A stretch of DNA of 64,000 nucleotides from Emydura subglobosa. Lineage: Eukaryota > Chordata > Testudines > Chelidae. The stretch is from the NCBI GenBank assembly GCA_007922225.1, contig ML679966.1, positions 33,773,383 to 33,837,382 on the forward strand, written 5' to 3'. The notes beneath the pieces were generated by a model, which was not told the origin of the DNA, searched no databases, and was given only the letters and a program-made list of their open reading frames with translations. Shown here one piece after another: positions 28,439 through 41,756 of the stretch (its first letter is position 1; each line of letters begins with the position of its first letter). The position numbers and the translations under genes were made by a program.

Positions 28439-28602
28439 GCAGCTGAATTAATTGGGAGATGAAGATGTGCAAACCTCTGGCAGTAAGGCAGTGTAGTCTG
28501 GAGGAATGAGCACAGGGTTTGCAGCTGAATTAATTGGGAGATGAAGATGTGCAAACCTCTGGCAGTAAGGCAGTGTAGTCTGGAGGAATGAGCACAGGGT
28601 TG
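28439..28602 (+). repeat. Exact 82-bp tandem duplication
   Basis: Unit 28439-28520 is repeated at 28521-28601 with identity over 81 bases; both begin gcagctgaattaattgggag and end gcacagggtt. The second copy runs on into the MIR body, so the 5' part of a MIR was duplicated together with upstream intron sequence. Confidence 0.95.
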
Positions 28603-28815
28603 GGGACAGGAGGTCTTGAATTCGGACACTGACTCTGCTACTCACTCACTGTGGGGCCTTGAGCAAGTCACTTTTCCTTTCTGTGTCAGTTTCCCCATCT
28701 ATAAAATGGGGTAATAGTATTTATCCACCTCCTCTCAGGATGTTGGGAGGATTAATTTGTTAATGCCTATTTTGCAGTGCTTAGAATATATCAAGTGCTA
28801 TAAAAATTCTAAGTA
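28560..28815 (+). repeat. MIR-like SINE
   Basis: The best-preserved MIR in the window: aggaatgagcacagggttgg at the head, ctctgctactcactcactgt, then gccttgagcaagtcactttt and cagtttccccatctataaaa, followed by ggatgttgggaggattaatt. It shares its first part with the tandem duplication. Confidence 0.85.
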
Positions 28816-29346
28816 CTCTGAAAAATCAGGCCCTAGTTGTTCTTAGCTGGATTCCCAATCACTGAGGCAACCTAAATTAACGGAAATTTTTGGAAATTTT
28901 GGACTTAATCTCCTAGTGTATCAATTACCTTTCTGTGACAAACCTCTTTACCTCATGGGGTGTTGTAAAGATAAACTCATTAATATTTGATAGGCTGACA
29001 TACTATGGTGATGAGTGCCACAGAAAAGCAATGAATAATTCTGCAATTATCACAGGATTTGGGTGATGTTCAGTAAAAAACAAGATGTGTGGGGAGGATA
29101 AACAAATGAGGAGGCTAAAAAGAAATACTGAACAGATGCTTCATTTCCTGTGCAGTATCCATCCTGTGAATTGAATGAGGCAGGGGTCCTGTGGGAAAAA
29201 TACTTCATGATCATATAATAACATTATTTTAATGTATTTGTTCTGTATGTAATTATTTACACACATACTAATGTGGTAGCATCAGACCTTGGAAAACTAA
29301 TTAGAAAAAGAAACTGTTTGGAAAAAGGTCAGAAACAAATTAGTTA

Positions 29347-31044
<1,698 letters not shown>

Positions 31045-31045
31045 T

Positions 31046-33250
31046 CACAGACTCCTAGACTTTAAGGTCAGAAGGGACCATTATGATCATCTAGTCTGAC
31101 CTCCTGCACAATGAAGACCACAAAACCTTACCCACCCACTCCTGTAATAGACTCCTAACCTATAACTAAGTTACTGAAGTCGTCAAATCATGGCTTAAAT
31201 ACTTAAAAGTACAGAGAATCCACCAGCAAGTGACCCGTGTCCATGCTGCAGAGGAAGACAACCCCCCCCACGGGCCTCTGCCAATCTGCTTTGGGGGAAA
31301 ATTCCTTCCCAACCCCAAATATGGTGATCAGTTAAACCCTGAGCATGTGGGCAAGACTTACGAGCCAGACACCCAAGAAAGAATTCTCTGTAATAACTCA
31401 GAACCCACCCCATCAAACATCCCATCACAGGCCATTGACATATATACCACCAGTAGTCAAAGGTCAGTCAATTGCCAAACTAGGCTGTCCCATCATACCA
31501 TCCCCTCCATAAATTTATCAAGCTCAGTTTTGAAGCCAGCTAGGTTTTTTGCCCCCACTGCTCCCCTTGGAAGGTTATTCCAGAACTTCTCTCCTCTGAT
31601 GGTTAGAAACCTGCATCTAATTTCAAGTCTAAACTTCCTAATGGGCAGTTTATATCCATTCATTCTTGTGTCTACATTGGTGCTGAACTTAAATCATTCC
31701 TCTCCCTAGCTCTACTGGAAACACCTCGCCTGATGCATGCTAGGGCCACAACCTTAGCTTTTTCACAGCCACATTACATTGATGACTCATAGTCATCCTG
31801 TGATCAACCAATACGCCCAGGTCCTTCTCCTCCTCTGTCACTTCCAACTGATGTGTCCTCAGCTTATACCAAAAATTCTTGTTATTACTTACTAAATGCA
31901 TGACTTTGCACTTTCCACTATTAAAGTTCACCTATTTCTATTACTTCAGTTTACAAGATCATCCAGATCCTCTTGTCTGATATCCCAGTCTCTCTCTGTA
32001 TTGGCAATACCACCCAATTTTGCATCATCCACAAACTTTATTAGCACACTCCCACTTTTTGTGCCAAAGTCATTAATAAAAAGGTTAAATAAGATTGGTC
32101 CCAAGATTGATCCCTGAGGAACTCCACTAGTAACTTCTCTCTAGCCTGACAGTTCAGCTTTCGGTATGACCCTTTACAGTCTCCCCTTTAACCCATTGTA
32201 GTCTCCCCTTATCTACCTTTCAGTTTTCATATTAATCCTAATTTTTTCCAATTTAACTAATAATTCCCCATGTGGAACCGTATCAAATGCCTTACTGAAA
32301 TCTAGATAAATTAGATCCACTGCATTCCCTTTGTCTAAAAAGTCTTATCTTCTCAAAAAAGAATATCAGGTTGGTCTGGCACAATCTACCTTTTGTAAAG
32401 CCATGTTGTATTTTGTCCCAATTACCGTTAACCTCGATGTCCTTAACTACTTTCTCTTTCAAAAATTTTTCCAACACCTTGCCTACTCCTGAGGTCAAGC
32501 TAAAATGCCCAGATTACCCAGATCATATTTTTCCCTTTCTTAAAAATAGGAACTATGTTAGCAATTCTCTAGTCATACAGTACAACCCTGAGTTTACAGA
32601 TACCTTAAAAATCCTTGCTAATGGGCTTGCAATTTCATGTGCCAGTTCCTTTAATATTCTTGGATGGAGATTATTTGCCCCCTCCCAAAATTTAATCCCA
32701 TTAAATTGTTCAAGTTTGGCTTCTCTCTCAGATGTGGTAATTTCTATCTCCATATCCTCATTCCCATTAGCCACCCTGCCACTATCCCTGAGATCTTCCT
32801 TAGCCTTATTAAAAACGGAGACAAAGTATTTGTTTAGATATTGGGGCATGCCTAGATTATCCTTAACTTCTACCCCATCCTCAGTGCTTAGCGGTCCCAC
32901 TTCTTTCTTTGTTTTCTTCTTATTTATATGGCTATAGAACCTTTTACTACTGGTTTTAATTCCCTTTGTAAGGTCCAGCTCTACTTCGCTTTTGGCATTT
33001 CTCACTTTGTCCCTACAGGTAGCCTTCCTTGCTGATCCCTCCCATCTTCCACTCTCTCTTAATCACCTGTCTGAGATGCTTGCTCATCCAACTTGGTCTA
33101 TGAATATTTCCCCTTCCTTGGGATGCAGGTTTCAGACAGTTTTTGCAACTTTGACTTGATGTAATTCCAAGCCTCCTCCATCTTTAGATCCATGAATTCT
33201 TCAGTCCAGTCCTAACTAATTTCCTTAATTATTTTACCTCAGTAATAGTA
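31046..33250 (-). mobile_element. CR1 LINE, minus strand, 2.2 kb, 5'-truncated
   Basis: Minus-strand reading gives a 150-codon open piece at 33005-32553 with KSEVELDLTKGIKTSSKRFY (the CR1 pre-RT block). Further down are VGKVLEKFLKEKV and QHGFTKGRLCQTNL (RT palm start) at 32498-32292 and KDLGVLVDHRMTMSHQCN at 31931-31740. The 3' UTR spans about 31720-31046 and ends in the reversed phrase caggaggtcagactagatga. Internal deletion and frameshifts separate the blocks. The long plus-strand frames here (159 and 188 codons) are antisense shadows. The copy shares its pre-RT segment with the CR1 inside DIRS-2. Confidence 0.92.
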
Positions 33251-33859
33251 AGGGTGGTTCTTCACGATGTTTTGCACTTACAGGTATTTATGTATTCCAG
33301 CACAGGAGTTTGGAATGTTTTCACTAGTAGTGTCCAGCAGGGTCACACATGTGGCCTATATGTCCTCATGTCCCCTGCTGCCAAGGGCTTATGGGTATAG
33401 CAACCCATACTGCAATTTAGTTCTTTTGATGCTCAAGATCAACACTCCAAACTGCAGAGACAGAGGGTGGTTGTGCGATCCACATGTGCAGAACATCTCA
33501 AAGGACCATAGTTACTGTAAGTTAAGTGTTAAATAATTGTTCCTTCTTCTCTGAGTTAGTGCACTTGTGGATCCCACTTATCGTGATAAGTCAGAAGTTA
33601 TCATTAAAGGAAGTTAAATGAGTTATCTGAAAAGAAATCTCAAAACTGCCCTTCCAAAATGGACATCAGATCTTGAAGCAGTTATTAATGAATAATGTTT
33701 CATAAACATATAGCTACAGGCCAGGTAGCTGCTCTGCAGATTTTGGATACAGTTATTTGACTTAGGCATTCTGTCCATGTGACTTGTGCTCTGGTGGAGT
33801 GAGTCCATATGTTTGAAGGAAGATTCTTCTTATTAATGTTGTAAGCAGTCCTAATACAA

Positions 33860-34377
33860 TCAGATACCCATTTTGAGAGTCTTTGTCACAAAATTACCAT
33901 AAACAATGACAAAGTTTGGAGTGCTACAAACAGATTTTAGTTCTATCCAAGTATATAACAATCTTATGACATCTACAGTATGTAATTTAGGTTCAGCTAG
34001 TGTGAATGAGGTTTCAGAAAAAAGACTGATAAGTGAAGAAATTGATTGATATGAAAGTCTGACCATACTTTTGGAATAAAAGATGGATGTGGTCTCATAG
34101 TTACCCTCTCCATATGAAAAACTGTGTAGGGAGAATTTATCATTAAAGTTAGTAATTCATTTATTCCATGAGAGAATGTAACTGCCACCAAAAATGGCAC
34201 CATCATTGACAATAGATGAATTAGATAATTTGATAGAAGGTCCATAAGTGAAGAAAGCACTAGATTTCAATCCCATGATCTTTCTCACAAGAGGAAAACA
34301 TGAAAACCTCTCATAAATCTATTAACTGATTCATGAGAGAAAACAACCTCCTTCTACTGGAGAATGGAATGTGGAAA
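33860..34377 (-). pseudogene. DIRS-1 tyrosine recombinase, 3' part
   Basis: Best piece at 34260-33997, reading LVAVTFSHGINEL where the related copies have AITSAR(R)VSEL, then PHPSFIPKVWSDFHINQF. In this family the Arg before V-S-E-L is the likely box-I catalytic residue; here it reads Gly, so the active site is broken. A frameshift leads into further recombinase-derived sequence to about 33860. Confidence 0.75.
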
Positions 34378-34772
34378 TGTGACAGGATGCTGGCTGAAAA
34401 CTTAAGGCTAAGCCAGCCCACTGCCACTGGAGCCCTAATTAACAGGGGATTGAAGCCAGCTGAGTGAACCTGCGGGGAATGGGCCAATTGGAAGCAGCTG
34501 CTAGGCTGGTAAGGCAGGCCCTACAAAGGCTCACAGAAGGGGGGAGGGTGACTGACCAGTCTGAGAGGGAGAAGCCACACTTAGAGGTGAGCTGCTCTGA
34601 GCTAATGGCTGGAGCTGTGTGGCCCCTGAGCCTGGACTATGTATGTAAATAGATGGTGGTGGGTCACAGCCTGTGCATAAAGAGCACTGGTGGGAGCACT
34701 AAGCTACATATGTGTGTGGTTTGTGAGGGAAGAAGCCTGGAACAGCATAGGGGTGAGCACAAACCTGCTACA
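34378..34772 (+). mobile_element. Solo LTR (395 bp) with 5-bp target duplication
   Basis: Starts TGTGACAGG and ends CTGCTACA, so it has the TG...CA ends of an LTR. The five bases on each side (34373-34377 and 34773-34777) are both GGAAA, a perfect target-site duplication. No internal viral sequence remains, as expected after recombination between two LTRs. It splits the DIRS-1 recombinase region, so it is younger than DIRS-1. The strand is not certain; a related LTR lies at 41757. The 62-codon frame inside it is not a gene. Confidence 0.88.
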
Positions 34773-34904
34773 GGAAATCACTGCCAAATGGACTTTAACT
34801 GAAGCAATAAACACTCTTGGGTGCTTTAAAAACAAGTAATCTAAAATAACTGGAATAGAACACTGATACGGAATGTAATCCTTAGATATTGCCCATAATG
34901 AAAA

Positions 34905-35819
34905 TCATTTCCATTTTGCAGTATACGTTATCCTGGTAGATAATTTCCTGCCCTGAAAAACATTCTGTACCCATGAAGAACTCTGTTTATTAAGGACATC
35001 CAGATACCATCCAAGCCATGAGATATAATGAAGCTGGATTTTGGTTGAGGGACTAGCCTGTGATTCTTTGATATCATGTCCTCCTGAATTGGGAGTATGA
35101 TAAATTGGTGATTTGACAACAGCAGTATGTTGAAGAATCAAAACTGAGGAGGCCAAGCAACAGCCACCAATATAATGAGTGCTTTCTTGCTTTACTATCT
35201 GTAACACCCTTGGAATTAGTGGAAATTGAGGGAAAGTATATACTGAACGGTGTGACCAACAAATCAAGAAGGTTTTTGGTAGAGATTCTTTCCTGCTTGA
35301 GAATAAAATAATGGTCATTTCCTCTTTTGATCTGAAGCGAATAAATCTATTTGGGAAAACCCCCGCTTTTGGAAAAGTCAGTCTAGTAAATAATTTAATT
35401 CCCATTCATAGGATGAAGTCACTTTTCTGCTTAGTGAGCCTGCCAGCCCATTTACTCTTTCGCAGGAGACGAAGAGCTGTCAGAATGAGGCAATTCTGAA
35501 TACACCATTCCCAAAGTCTTATGGCTTCTTGACAACAAAGAAGGTCTGACTTCACATTTCCATGCCCGTTTACATAATAGATTGCTGTGAAATTGTCCAT
35601 GAGAATTTGGATTAAAGAGCCCTCCATCATAGGTAAAAACACTTTGCAAGTTAGTTTCACTGCTCTCAATTCTAGGATGTTTATGTGCATTGTGGATTTT
35701 AAATGAGACCAAAAGCCAAGAGTCAAATGTGATCTATATGTGCTCCCCAACCCATCTTGGATACATCTGTTGCCAGAGCTTTGCATGCAACTGAAGAAAA
35801 AAACTGAACTTCTGCACAT
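34905..35819 (-). pseudogene. DIRS-1 RNase H and linker
   Basis: 35819-35406 is open for 137 codons with HINILELRAVKLTCK and ILMDNFTAIYYVNGHG, the DIRS RNase H blocks (HINLLELRAV and TDNTTA...NKQGG in relatives). The Asp of the TDN block is kept. 35405-34905 (166 codons) continues with FPQFPLIPRVLQIVKQE and ends near the start of the recombinase with ITYTAKWK. Order is normal here, unlike DIRS-3. Confidence 0.85.
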
Positions 35820-35912
35820 ATGTTTCTTTTATCCTCCACCGTTCCACAGAGAATAGAATCTGGGCCAGAATCACCACCTATAATGACATGAAGCTTGCGG
35901 TTGTAAACCGAC

Positions 35913-36620
35913 TTAGATCCAAGTCTGAAATGGTTTCAGTTGTAATCTGGCAAATGGAGTTCCAAATGTACATGAAACTCTATGGCTTAGAAGAGTCAAA
36001 CACATCCTAACTGTTTGAGGGTAAAAACAAAATTGAGGGATCAGATTCTTTATTATCTGAAATGTGTCTGGTGGAAAGAATGCTCTTGTTGCTACCAAAT
36101 ATAGGAGAGTGCCAATGAACTCTATAGACTGGGATGGAATCAGACTTGAGTTTTTAAAATTGATCCTCAAGCCCAGTGATGAAAACAAATGAATCGCTCT
36201 TCTTGTCACTGCTGTCACCTGCACTTGTGATTTCCCCCAAACAAGCCAATTATCCAGATGGGATAAACATGCAAACCTTGTCTGCATGGATGAGCTTCTA
36301 CTACTGATAGAACTTTGTGAACACTGGGGCTGATAAAATTCCAAAAGGAAGGACTTTGAATTGGTAAGGACTCCCCAGAGCTATAAAGCATAGGTACTCT
36401 GTGTGTGTGGGGGGGGGGGAGAGGGGGGGTGTTGATACATGAAAATAAGTGTCCTGCAAATCAAGGATAATGAACCAATCCATGGGATCTAGAAAGGAAA
36501 TAACTGAAGTGAGAACTAGTATATGAAATTTGGCACACCAAATGCATTTGTTAAGATTCTTGATGCAAACATCCTTCCATTTCTGAGGCACTGGTCCTAA
36601 TGCTCCTTGACAGACCATCT
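35913..36620 (-). pseudogene. DIRS-1 reverse transcriptase
   Basis: 36618-36301 has WFIILDLQDTYFHVS (LDL(K/Q)DAYFH block) and FKVLPFGILSAPVFTKF. 36344-35913 has LSHLDNWLVWGKS, which holds the position of the catalytic Y-x-D-D box, then LFSSLGLRINFKNSSLIPSQ and IEFIGTLL. The second Asp of the box reads Asn (GAT AAT). A C-rich run on the minus strand at 36400-36428 interrupts the first piece with low-complexity residues. Confidence 0.88.
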
Positions 36621-36879
36621 AATCAACTTCACGATGCATGGCACTGTTATGAGAATGGTCCCTGAAATGGAAAATGGTGTGGGTAGGAGTCAGAGATTGA
36701 AACTGGCACAGTTGTCCTTGATGACTTGAAGGACCCATCGATTTGAGGTAATTGTCATCCAAGCCTCATGAAAATAAGATAGATGGGAACCAAAAGCTGG
36801 GAAAAAAGGTATAGATCCTTGTAGATCAGTCCAAAAGCCTCAGCTGTCACATCAAATTTGATGTCTCTGTGTCTGACCC

Positions 36880-37930
36880 ACCTGTGCAAGATATAGAAGA
36901 GGGTAGTGTAACTGACTTTTGATATCTAGATCTCTTTCTGGATTGCTCAGAAAGTCTCTGGTGATAAGATTATAAAGAAGAAGGAGTGTTCCTGTATCTA
37001 GAGTCTGAAGGTTAAGGATGAAATTGTTTCTTCCTAAACACAGGAGTATATATGACCAGTGAGCTGAGGGTGGAGCTTGAATCTTTCAGTGAAGAGACTC
37101 ATCAGTCTTAGTACAAAATGGATTCTGACCATCAAGTGGTAAATCTTCAATGGTTTTGTGCACTTCTCTTGTTAACCTGATGCAGATAACCAGGATGAGT
37201 GTCTCATCATAATACATGTAGCTTTTGAATGAGCAGCAACTCATGTAGTTTGAAATGAACTTTTAGCAATTAGTTGGTTTTCTTCAGAGGTTGATTTAAA
37301 CTTGTCTCTAAATTCTGAAGGTAACATGTCCCTAAAATCTGACATTGGAGATAACAATAATTAGATAGCATGGCTTGATAATTAGCTATCCTGACCTGTA
37401 AAAAGCCTGAAAAGTAGCTTTTCTTCTCCCAAAAAATCAAGTCTCTTGGGTTTTTCTCCTTGGGAGTTGATTTCCCTGACTTTTCTGATTTCTCATTAGC
37501 TATAGCAACAACCAGTGAAAACGGAGCCAAATGAGTATAAAAATACTCAGAATCTTTGGACAGTACTTGATATTTACAATCAGCATGCTTTGAAGAAGCT
37601 GCAATTGAGGCGGGTAGTCAAAAGATCTTTTGCTGGATCAATATCTTCTCATTAATAAGTAGTCTCACTCTACTTTGGAATGTTGGTTGTAAAATATCAA
37701 ACTGCTTATCTACTTTTTCCTGAACTGTCTCCAATGGAACCTCCAGTGTTTTTACTGTACATTTTAATAATTCTTGAAAGGTTTTAAAATAATCAACTGG
37801 TACTGGTACAACATGTGAAATGCCTTCATCAGGCAAGAAAGAACGATGTGGAGGATCAGAAGGATCTTCCTGATGAACATGTATTTCCTCACCATTAGTA
37901 TCTTGTTGTTCCTCTGTCTCTTAAACTAAT
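36880..37930 (-). pseudogene. DIRS-1 gag-like ORF1
   Basis: 37836-37618 reads LPDEGISHVVPVPVDYFKTF and LEVPLETVQEKVDKQFDILQ; 37530-37270 has LQVRIANYQAMLSNY; near 37160-37100 is EDLPFDG-like sequence, then TKTDESLH. These match in order the gag pieces of DIRS-2 and DIRS-3. Stops and shifts are frequent. Confidence 0.75.
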
Positions 37931-38628
37931 GAGGACAGTGATAAGAGTCACAAGAATTTGCAACAGGTGACTTACATATAGACCACATGTAAGTATTCAG
38001 TCTCTACCCAGAGCCCACTATCATACTCATGGATTTTTCCATAAGAAAAAGAGAGAGAAACCTTTCCCCCCACCACTCACAGGACGGGTGTGATTTGAAG
38101 CTGTGAGATCTAGGCTCGGACATAACTAATCCCTGCTTCAATCTGCACTCTTTCTCTCCTGCCAATGGCAAAATGAAACACTACAACTCACTATAAACAA
38201 ATTAATTATAAACTTCTACTCTACAAAGTAACAAAAACTACAGAAAGGACAATTTTGTTCTTCGAAAGTGGTTTGAAGGATCTGAGAGGCACTTGGGATT
38301 GCCATTCCCTCTATGTCCTTGGGCTGGGCTGGGGCACAAGGACATACAGGATGCACGCACATTCCCTGACAGATGCTAGTAGTGAAAATGTTCCGAACTC
38401 TTGTTCTGGGGCACACAGACACCCATAAGTGGGGTTCACATTAGGAGTAACTCAAACAACAAACATTTATTTGATGTGCTTATTTTAAAAGTTTGTACTG
38501 TTAGAAGATTTCTGATAATAATCATGAGAAATTCAACCAGAAAAAGGGTTGCTTTACTTGACTAATGGGGAAGGCAGAATACACAAGTGGTACATTATTT
38601 CTGTAATTAAAATCAAGTGTATTCTTAC

Positions 38629-38879
38629 CTAGACAACCCAGAGAAGTCAGCTTCTTCTTCCTCACATCTCTCATCTAGCTCTTTCAAAGCAAGGGTGACA
38701 TCCTCTTCACATATAGATTCAGAATAGCTCTCAGGAGCTGGCGGTTCTGGCATTTCAGTTTCTTCCAACTCTAGAGATTCCTCACAGATCAGAGATTCTT
38801 GTTGTTCTTGTAATACATATGATCCAGTGTCTTCACTAGCAATGCTAACCTGTTCATCTTTGAGAGCTGAACTGCCATC
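38629..38879 (-). CDS. FRYL: FRYL coding exon E4 (acidic)
   Basis: 83 codons plus 2 nt: acceptor GCTTTTCAG, donor TAG/GTAAGA (phase 2; the last Ser codon is AG plus C from E5). Starts DGSSALKDEQVSIASEDTGS and ends with DVTLALKELDERCEEEEADF. The segment is strongly acidic with very few basic residues, predicted disordered; it belongs to the part of FRYL reported to activate transcription in fusion assays (recalled, not tested here). The in-frame TAG seen when reading past the donor confirms where the exon ends. Confidence 0.96.
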
Positions 38880-39900
38880 CTGAAAAGCAAGTATATTTTT
38901 CATTGCTCTTACAGAAGGAACCGATGTATATCAACCTCCATTAAGTCAGTACTTAAAAACAAGAGTATGTTTACATCACCCAATTTTATTGTAAGTATTC
39001 AGATATTTGGATTCATCATATACTGTCTAAATTATACACATTTAGTTATGCTTTGCCATAAAATCTTCCTTTTTAATGTTTTCCAACTTCTGGTTAGAAT
39101 ATTCCTCCTTAATTTTTCTTTTCTGAAATGCAATTTGTTACTTATAGCAAATGTAATTTTTCCATTGATGTTAACTAGTGATATTACAAGAAAGCTGTGT
39201 CATGAAAATGTGTGGAAATACTTCCAATACATTTTACTAGATGAAATTAATGAAAGCTTAACTTTTGAATGAACAGATAAAAAATTATTGGCTCATTGGT
39301 GCCTATAGCATTAAACTCTTACTTCTGAAATTACTATGAAAGAACTTTTCCCTTTCCATTCTCCCTTCTCAAACAGCTCCTCTATCATAAATAACTGGCA
39401 GAATGGAAGCACAACACAGTAATCACCCTGGGGAGCAGATTTTGCATCGTTTCTCTTAACAAACTGGAGTTATTTTTAGAACTCTGTTTTAACCCTGACT
39501 AATTAAAACTATATACTACATTACTGATTATGATGAGTAAAGCATTAAATCTTAATATACAATGTTAGCATGACCTATACTTTTTTTCCATTGTAAACCA
39601 CAACAACATTAACATCACTCTATTAAACAGGCGATGGGTTTTGGACCAAGCTAATTTATGAATAAACCCAAACACCTGAAATATTTATTAGATTTTTATC
39701 AACTTCCTTATAATTATTCTCTGAAGGCAATTTCCTACACAGATTAGCACTCATGAAGATGTTATGTCTTCTGCACGCGGGAAGGAGGGGGGGGAGAGAT
39801 GGACATGAACAGACGGACACACACTCTCCGTCGGGCCCCCCGCCCCCAGTTATGGCTTCCATCAATTCGAAAATTTCTTTTGACTATAACTGAACACACA

Positions 39901-40193
39901 TTAAAGTTTGGACAATTCATCCCTGAATAGCAGTATATCATCATTTACTTTCATGGTGGTCCTGAAGCTATTGTCAGGCTGTGATAGCACTCTGTTTGTT
40001 ATGACAACTAATGACATCACTCCTGAAGTACCTCTTTTAGGCATTAAATCTGGAATAGCCATTTTGTCCCAAAGAACAGCTAATGCACATGGGCGTGCCA
40101 GGCAGGTGTAGAAAAAACAATTTAGGTCTAAACAGTGGCCCATTTCTAGTACAGATTCTTTCAAATCAAAGTCAATGGGGTGAGTCCAGATCT
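39901..40193 (-). other. Acceptor-led open frame of 97 codons, unassigned
   Basis: On the minus strand a good 3' splice site (ATGTTCTTTGTAG) ends just before 40193. From there the frame is open to a stop at 39901, starting IWTHPIDFDLKESVLEMG and later reading CLARPCALAVLWDKM. I do not recognise the protein. It could be a piece of an old transposon, a retrocopy, an alternative terminal exon of FRYL, or chance. There is no donor in frame that I trust. Confidence 0.25.
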
Positions 40194-41184
40194 ACAAAGA
40201 ACATAATGTAGAGAGATCATTAATAAGATAAATATTCTCTAGAGGGTTATTGCTCACATTTCTATTACCTAGGTGTGAACTGCCAGATAAAAAGTGAACA
40301 GCTAAATGTGTGCAATTGCTATTCTGAATATTATCTTCTCTGTTAATATACGCTGAATGTGTCTTCTCCACACAGCCAAGGTTGAAATTTTCTAGATTCC
40401 TTAATACAGAAATGCTTTCAATCAAGATGTATATAGTAGAAGGGCATAAGGAACACCTAGGAAATGGCATAATTTATCAGAAATCTTAATGAATCAGCAG
40501 TGCTAATGGTGATGCGGACTGATGTTGTGTCCTTCTTTAAGAACTCTCTTTGATCATTATGTAATCATTTTTGTAAAGAAGATACCATTAGGAATGAAAA
40601 TTCCCTGTCTTCACTACAAGACTGACATATTGCTATTGGGAAATACCCTAATGTGCATGAGTGAAACAATAAGGTGCAGAATGCATAGCTATTCTCCCTG
40701 ATTTAGAAAGAAAAATGGAATGCCCTGAAATCTTGCAATTTAACATTAACTTTTTTTTTATTATTTTAATTTGAACTCTGTGCCAGAGTCTGTGTCTGAA
40801 TTTTCCATTACTAAAAATGTTCATAATTCACCTGGAAATTTTGTTAGAAATCTTTTTCTCAGCTAATTTTAATCTATGTACATTCATTAGATCTCAAAAG
40901 GACAAAAAAATCCTAGTGAGAGGCTTCCCTTAGTCTAACTGCCACATATCTATCAGACTAACAAAGTTTTGTTTATGGCTAAATTTGTGTAATGTCAGCT
41001 CAAGATAAAGAAGAGTCAAAATTTCTCTCCTCTCCAGAACATGTCATAAACTTGTGCCACAGAAGGAAAGTTTCACTCAAACGATTTCCAATATGGAAAA
41101 AACCCAGCAGGTCTAAGACATATCAAGGGCTGACAGACTTAAACTGCCTCTGGGACTGCAACTGGGAAGTCTGACTGCAGCATA

Positions 41185-41276
41185 CATAGACATACCAGAG
41201 CTACCGTTGACCTAGCTTGATCAAAGCTAGCTCAGGTATGTCTACCCTGTGCTCGCTATTGCAGTGCAGACACACA
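41185..41276. repeat. TIR MITE fragment
   Basis: Contains atagacataccagagctacc and, 40 bases on, agctagctcaggtatgtcta, which are imperfect reverse complements. The phrase tagacatacc is the end sequence of the MITE group. Probably two ends brought together by internal loss. Confidence 0.6.
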
Positions 41277-41756
41277 CTGATGCAAAGGAAAATTTAGCAT
41301 ATTATTTCTAGCTTCTATTTATCTGCTTTTAGGAAGAAGGGATTGACAGCTGGAGGCTTTGACACAAAAATGTCCCTTCTGAAACATACAAATGATAATT
41401 TGGGGTAGGTATTTTTGGAAACTACTGGAATCTTTTACTTTATACTTCAGCATACACATGAGAGAAGCAAGGGAACCAAAGAATGTTTAACCAGGTACAG
41501 TAGGATTTTTTCTTTAGAGAACAAATATTTTCTACAAGAATTTACTATTCCCTTAATTCTATATGTATGGTTTCTCTCATATTTTATATTAATATTATCT
41601 AAGCAAATACAGTTTGCAAATAACTCTCAATGTATGGAAAGAAAACATCTTAATTAACAATGCATACACTTTTCCACAATGAAGTGCCTCTTACGTTTAG
41701 AGAACAAATACATTTAGAGACTACGTTTGTCCTGCAGTGTTATAAAACTGGAATCC

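Larger units (their letters stand above)
33262..38450 (-). mobile_element. DIRS-1: decayed DIRS-like retrotransposon with a solo LTR inside
   Basis: Order on the minus strand is ITR, gag (37930-36880), RT (36620-35913), RNase H (35819-34905), tyrosine recombinase (about 34900-33860, split by an LTR), ITR. The terminal repeats are inverted: 33298-33460 (gagtttggaatgttttcact) matches the reverse complement of 38290-38420 (gagttcggaacattttcact). DIRS elements carry RT/RNase H plus a tyrosine recombinase in place of an integrase and make no target duplication (established knowledge). Many stops and shifts make it non-functional. Without the LTR its length is about 4.8 kb. Its 5' end stops about 170 bp from the donor of FRYL exon E4. 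Confidence 0.85.

Noticed and set aside
31230..32937. Long plus-strand open frames (159 and 188 codons)
   Set aside because: They are antisense to a minus-strand CR1 whose RT motifs are clear on the other strand; the plus-strand peptides have no motif.
34464..34652. 62-codon frame at 34464
   Set aside because: Lies wholly within the solo LTR with TG...CA ends and a perfect target duplication.
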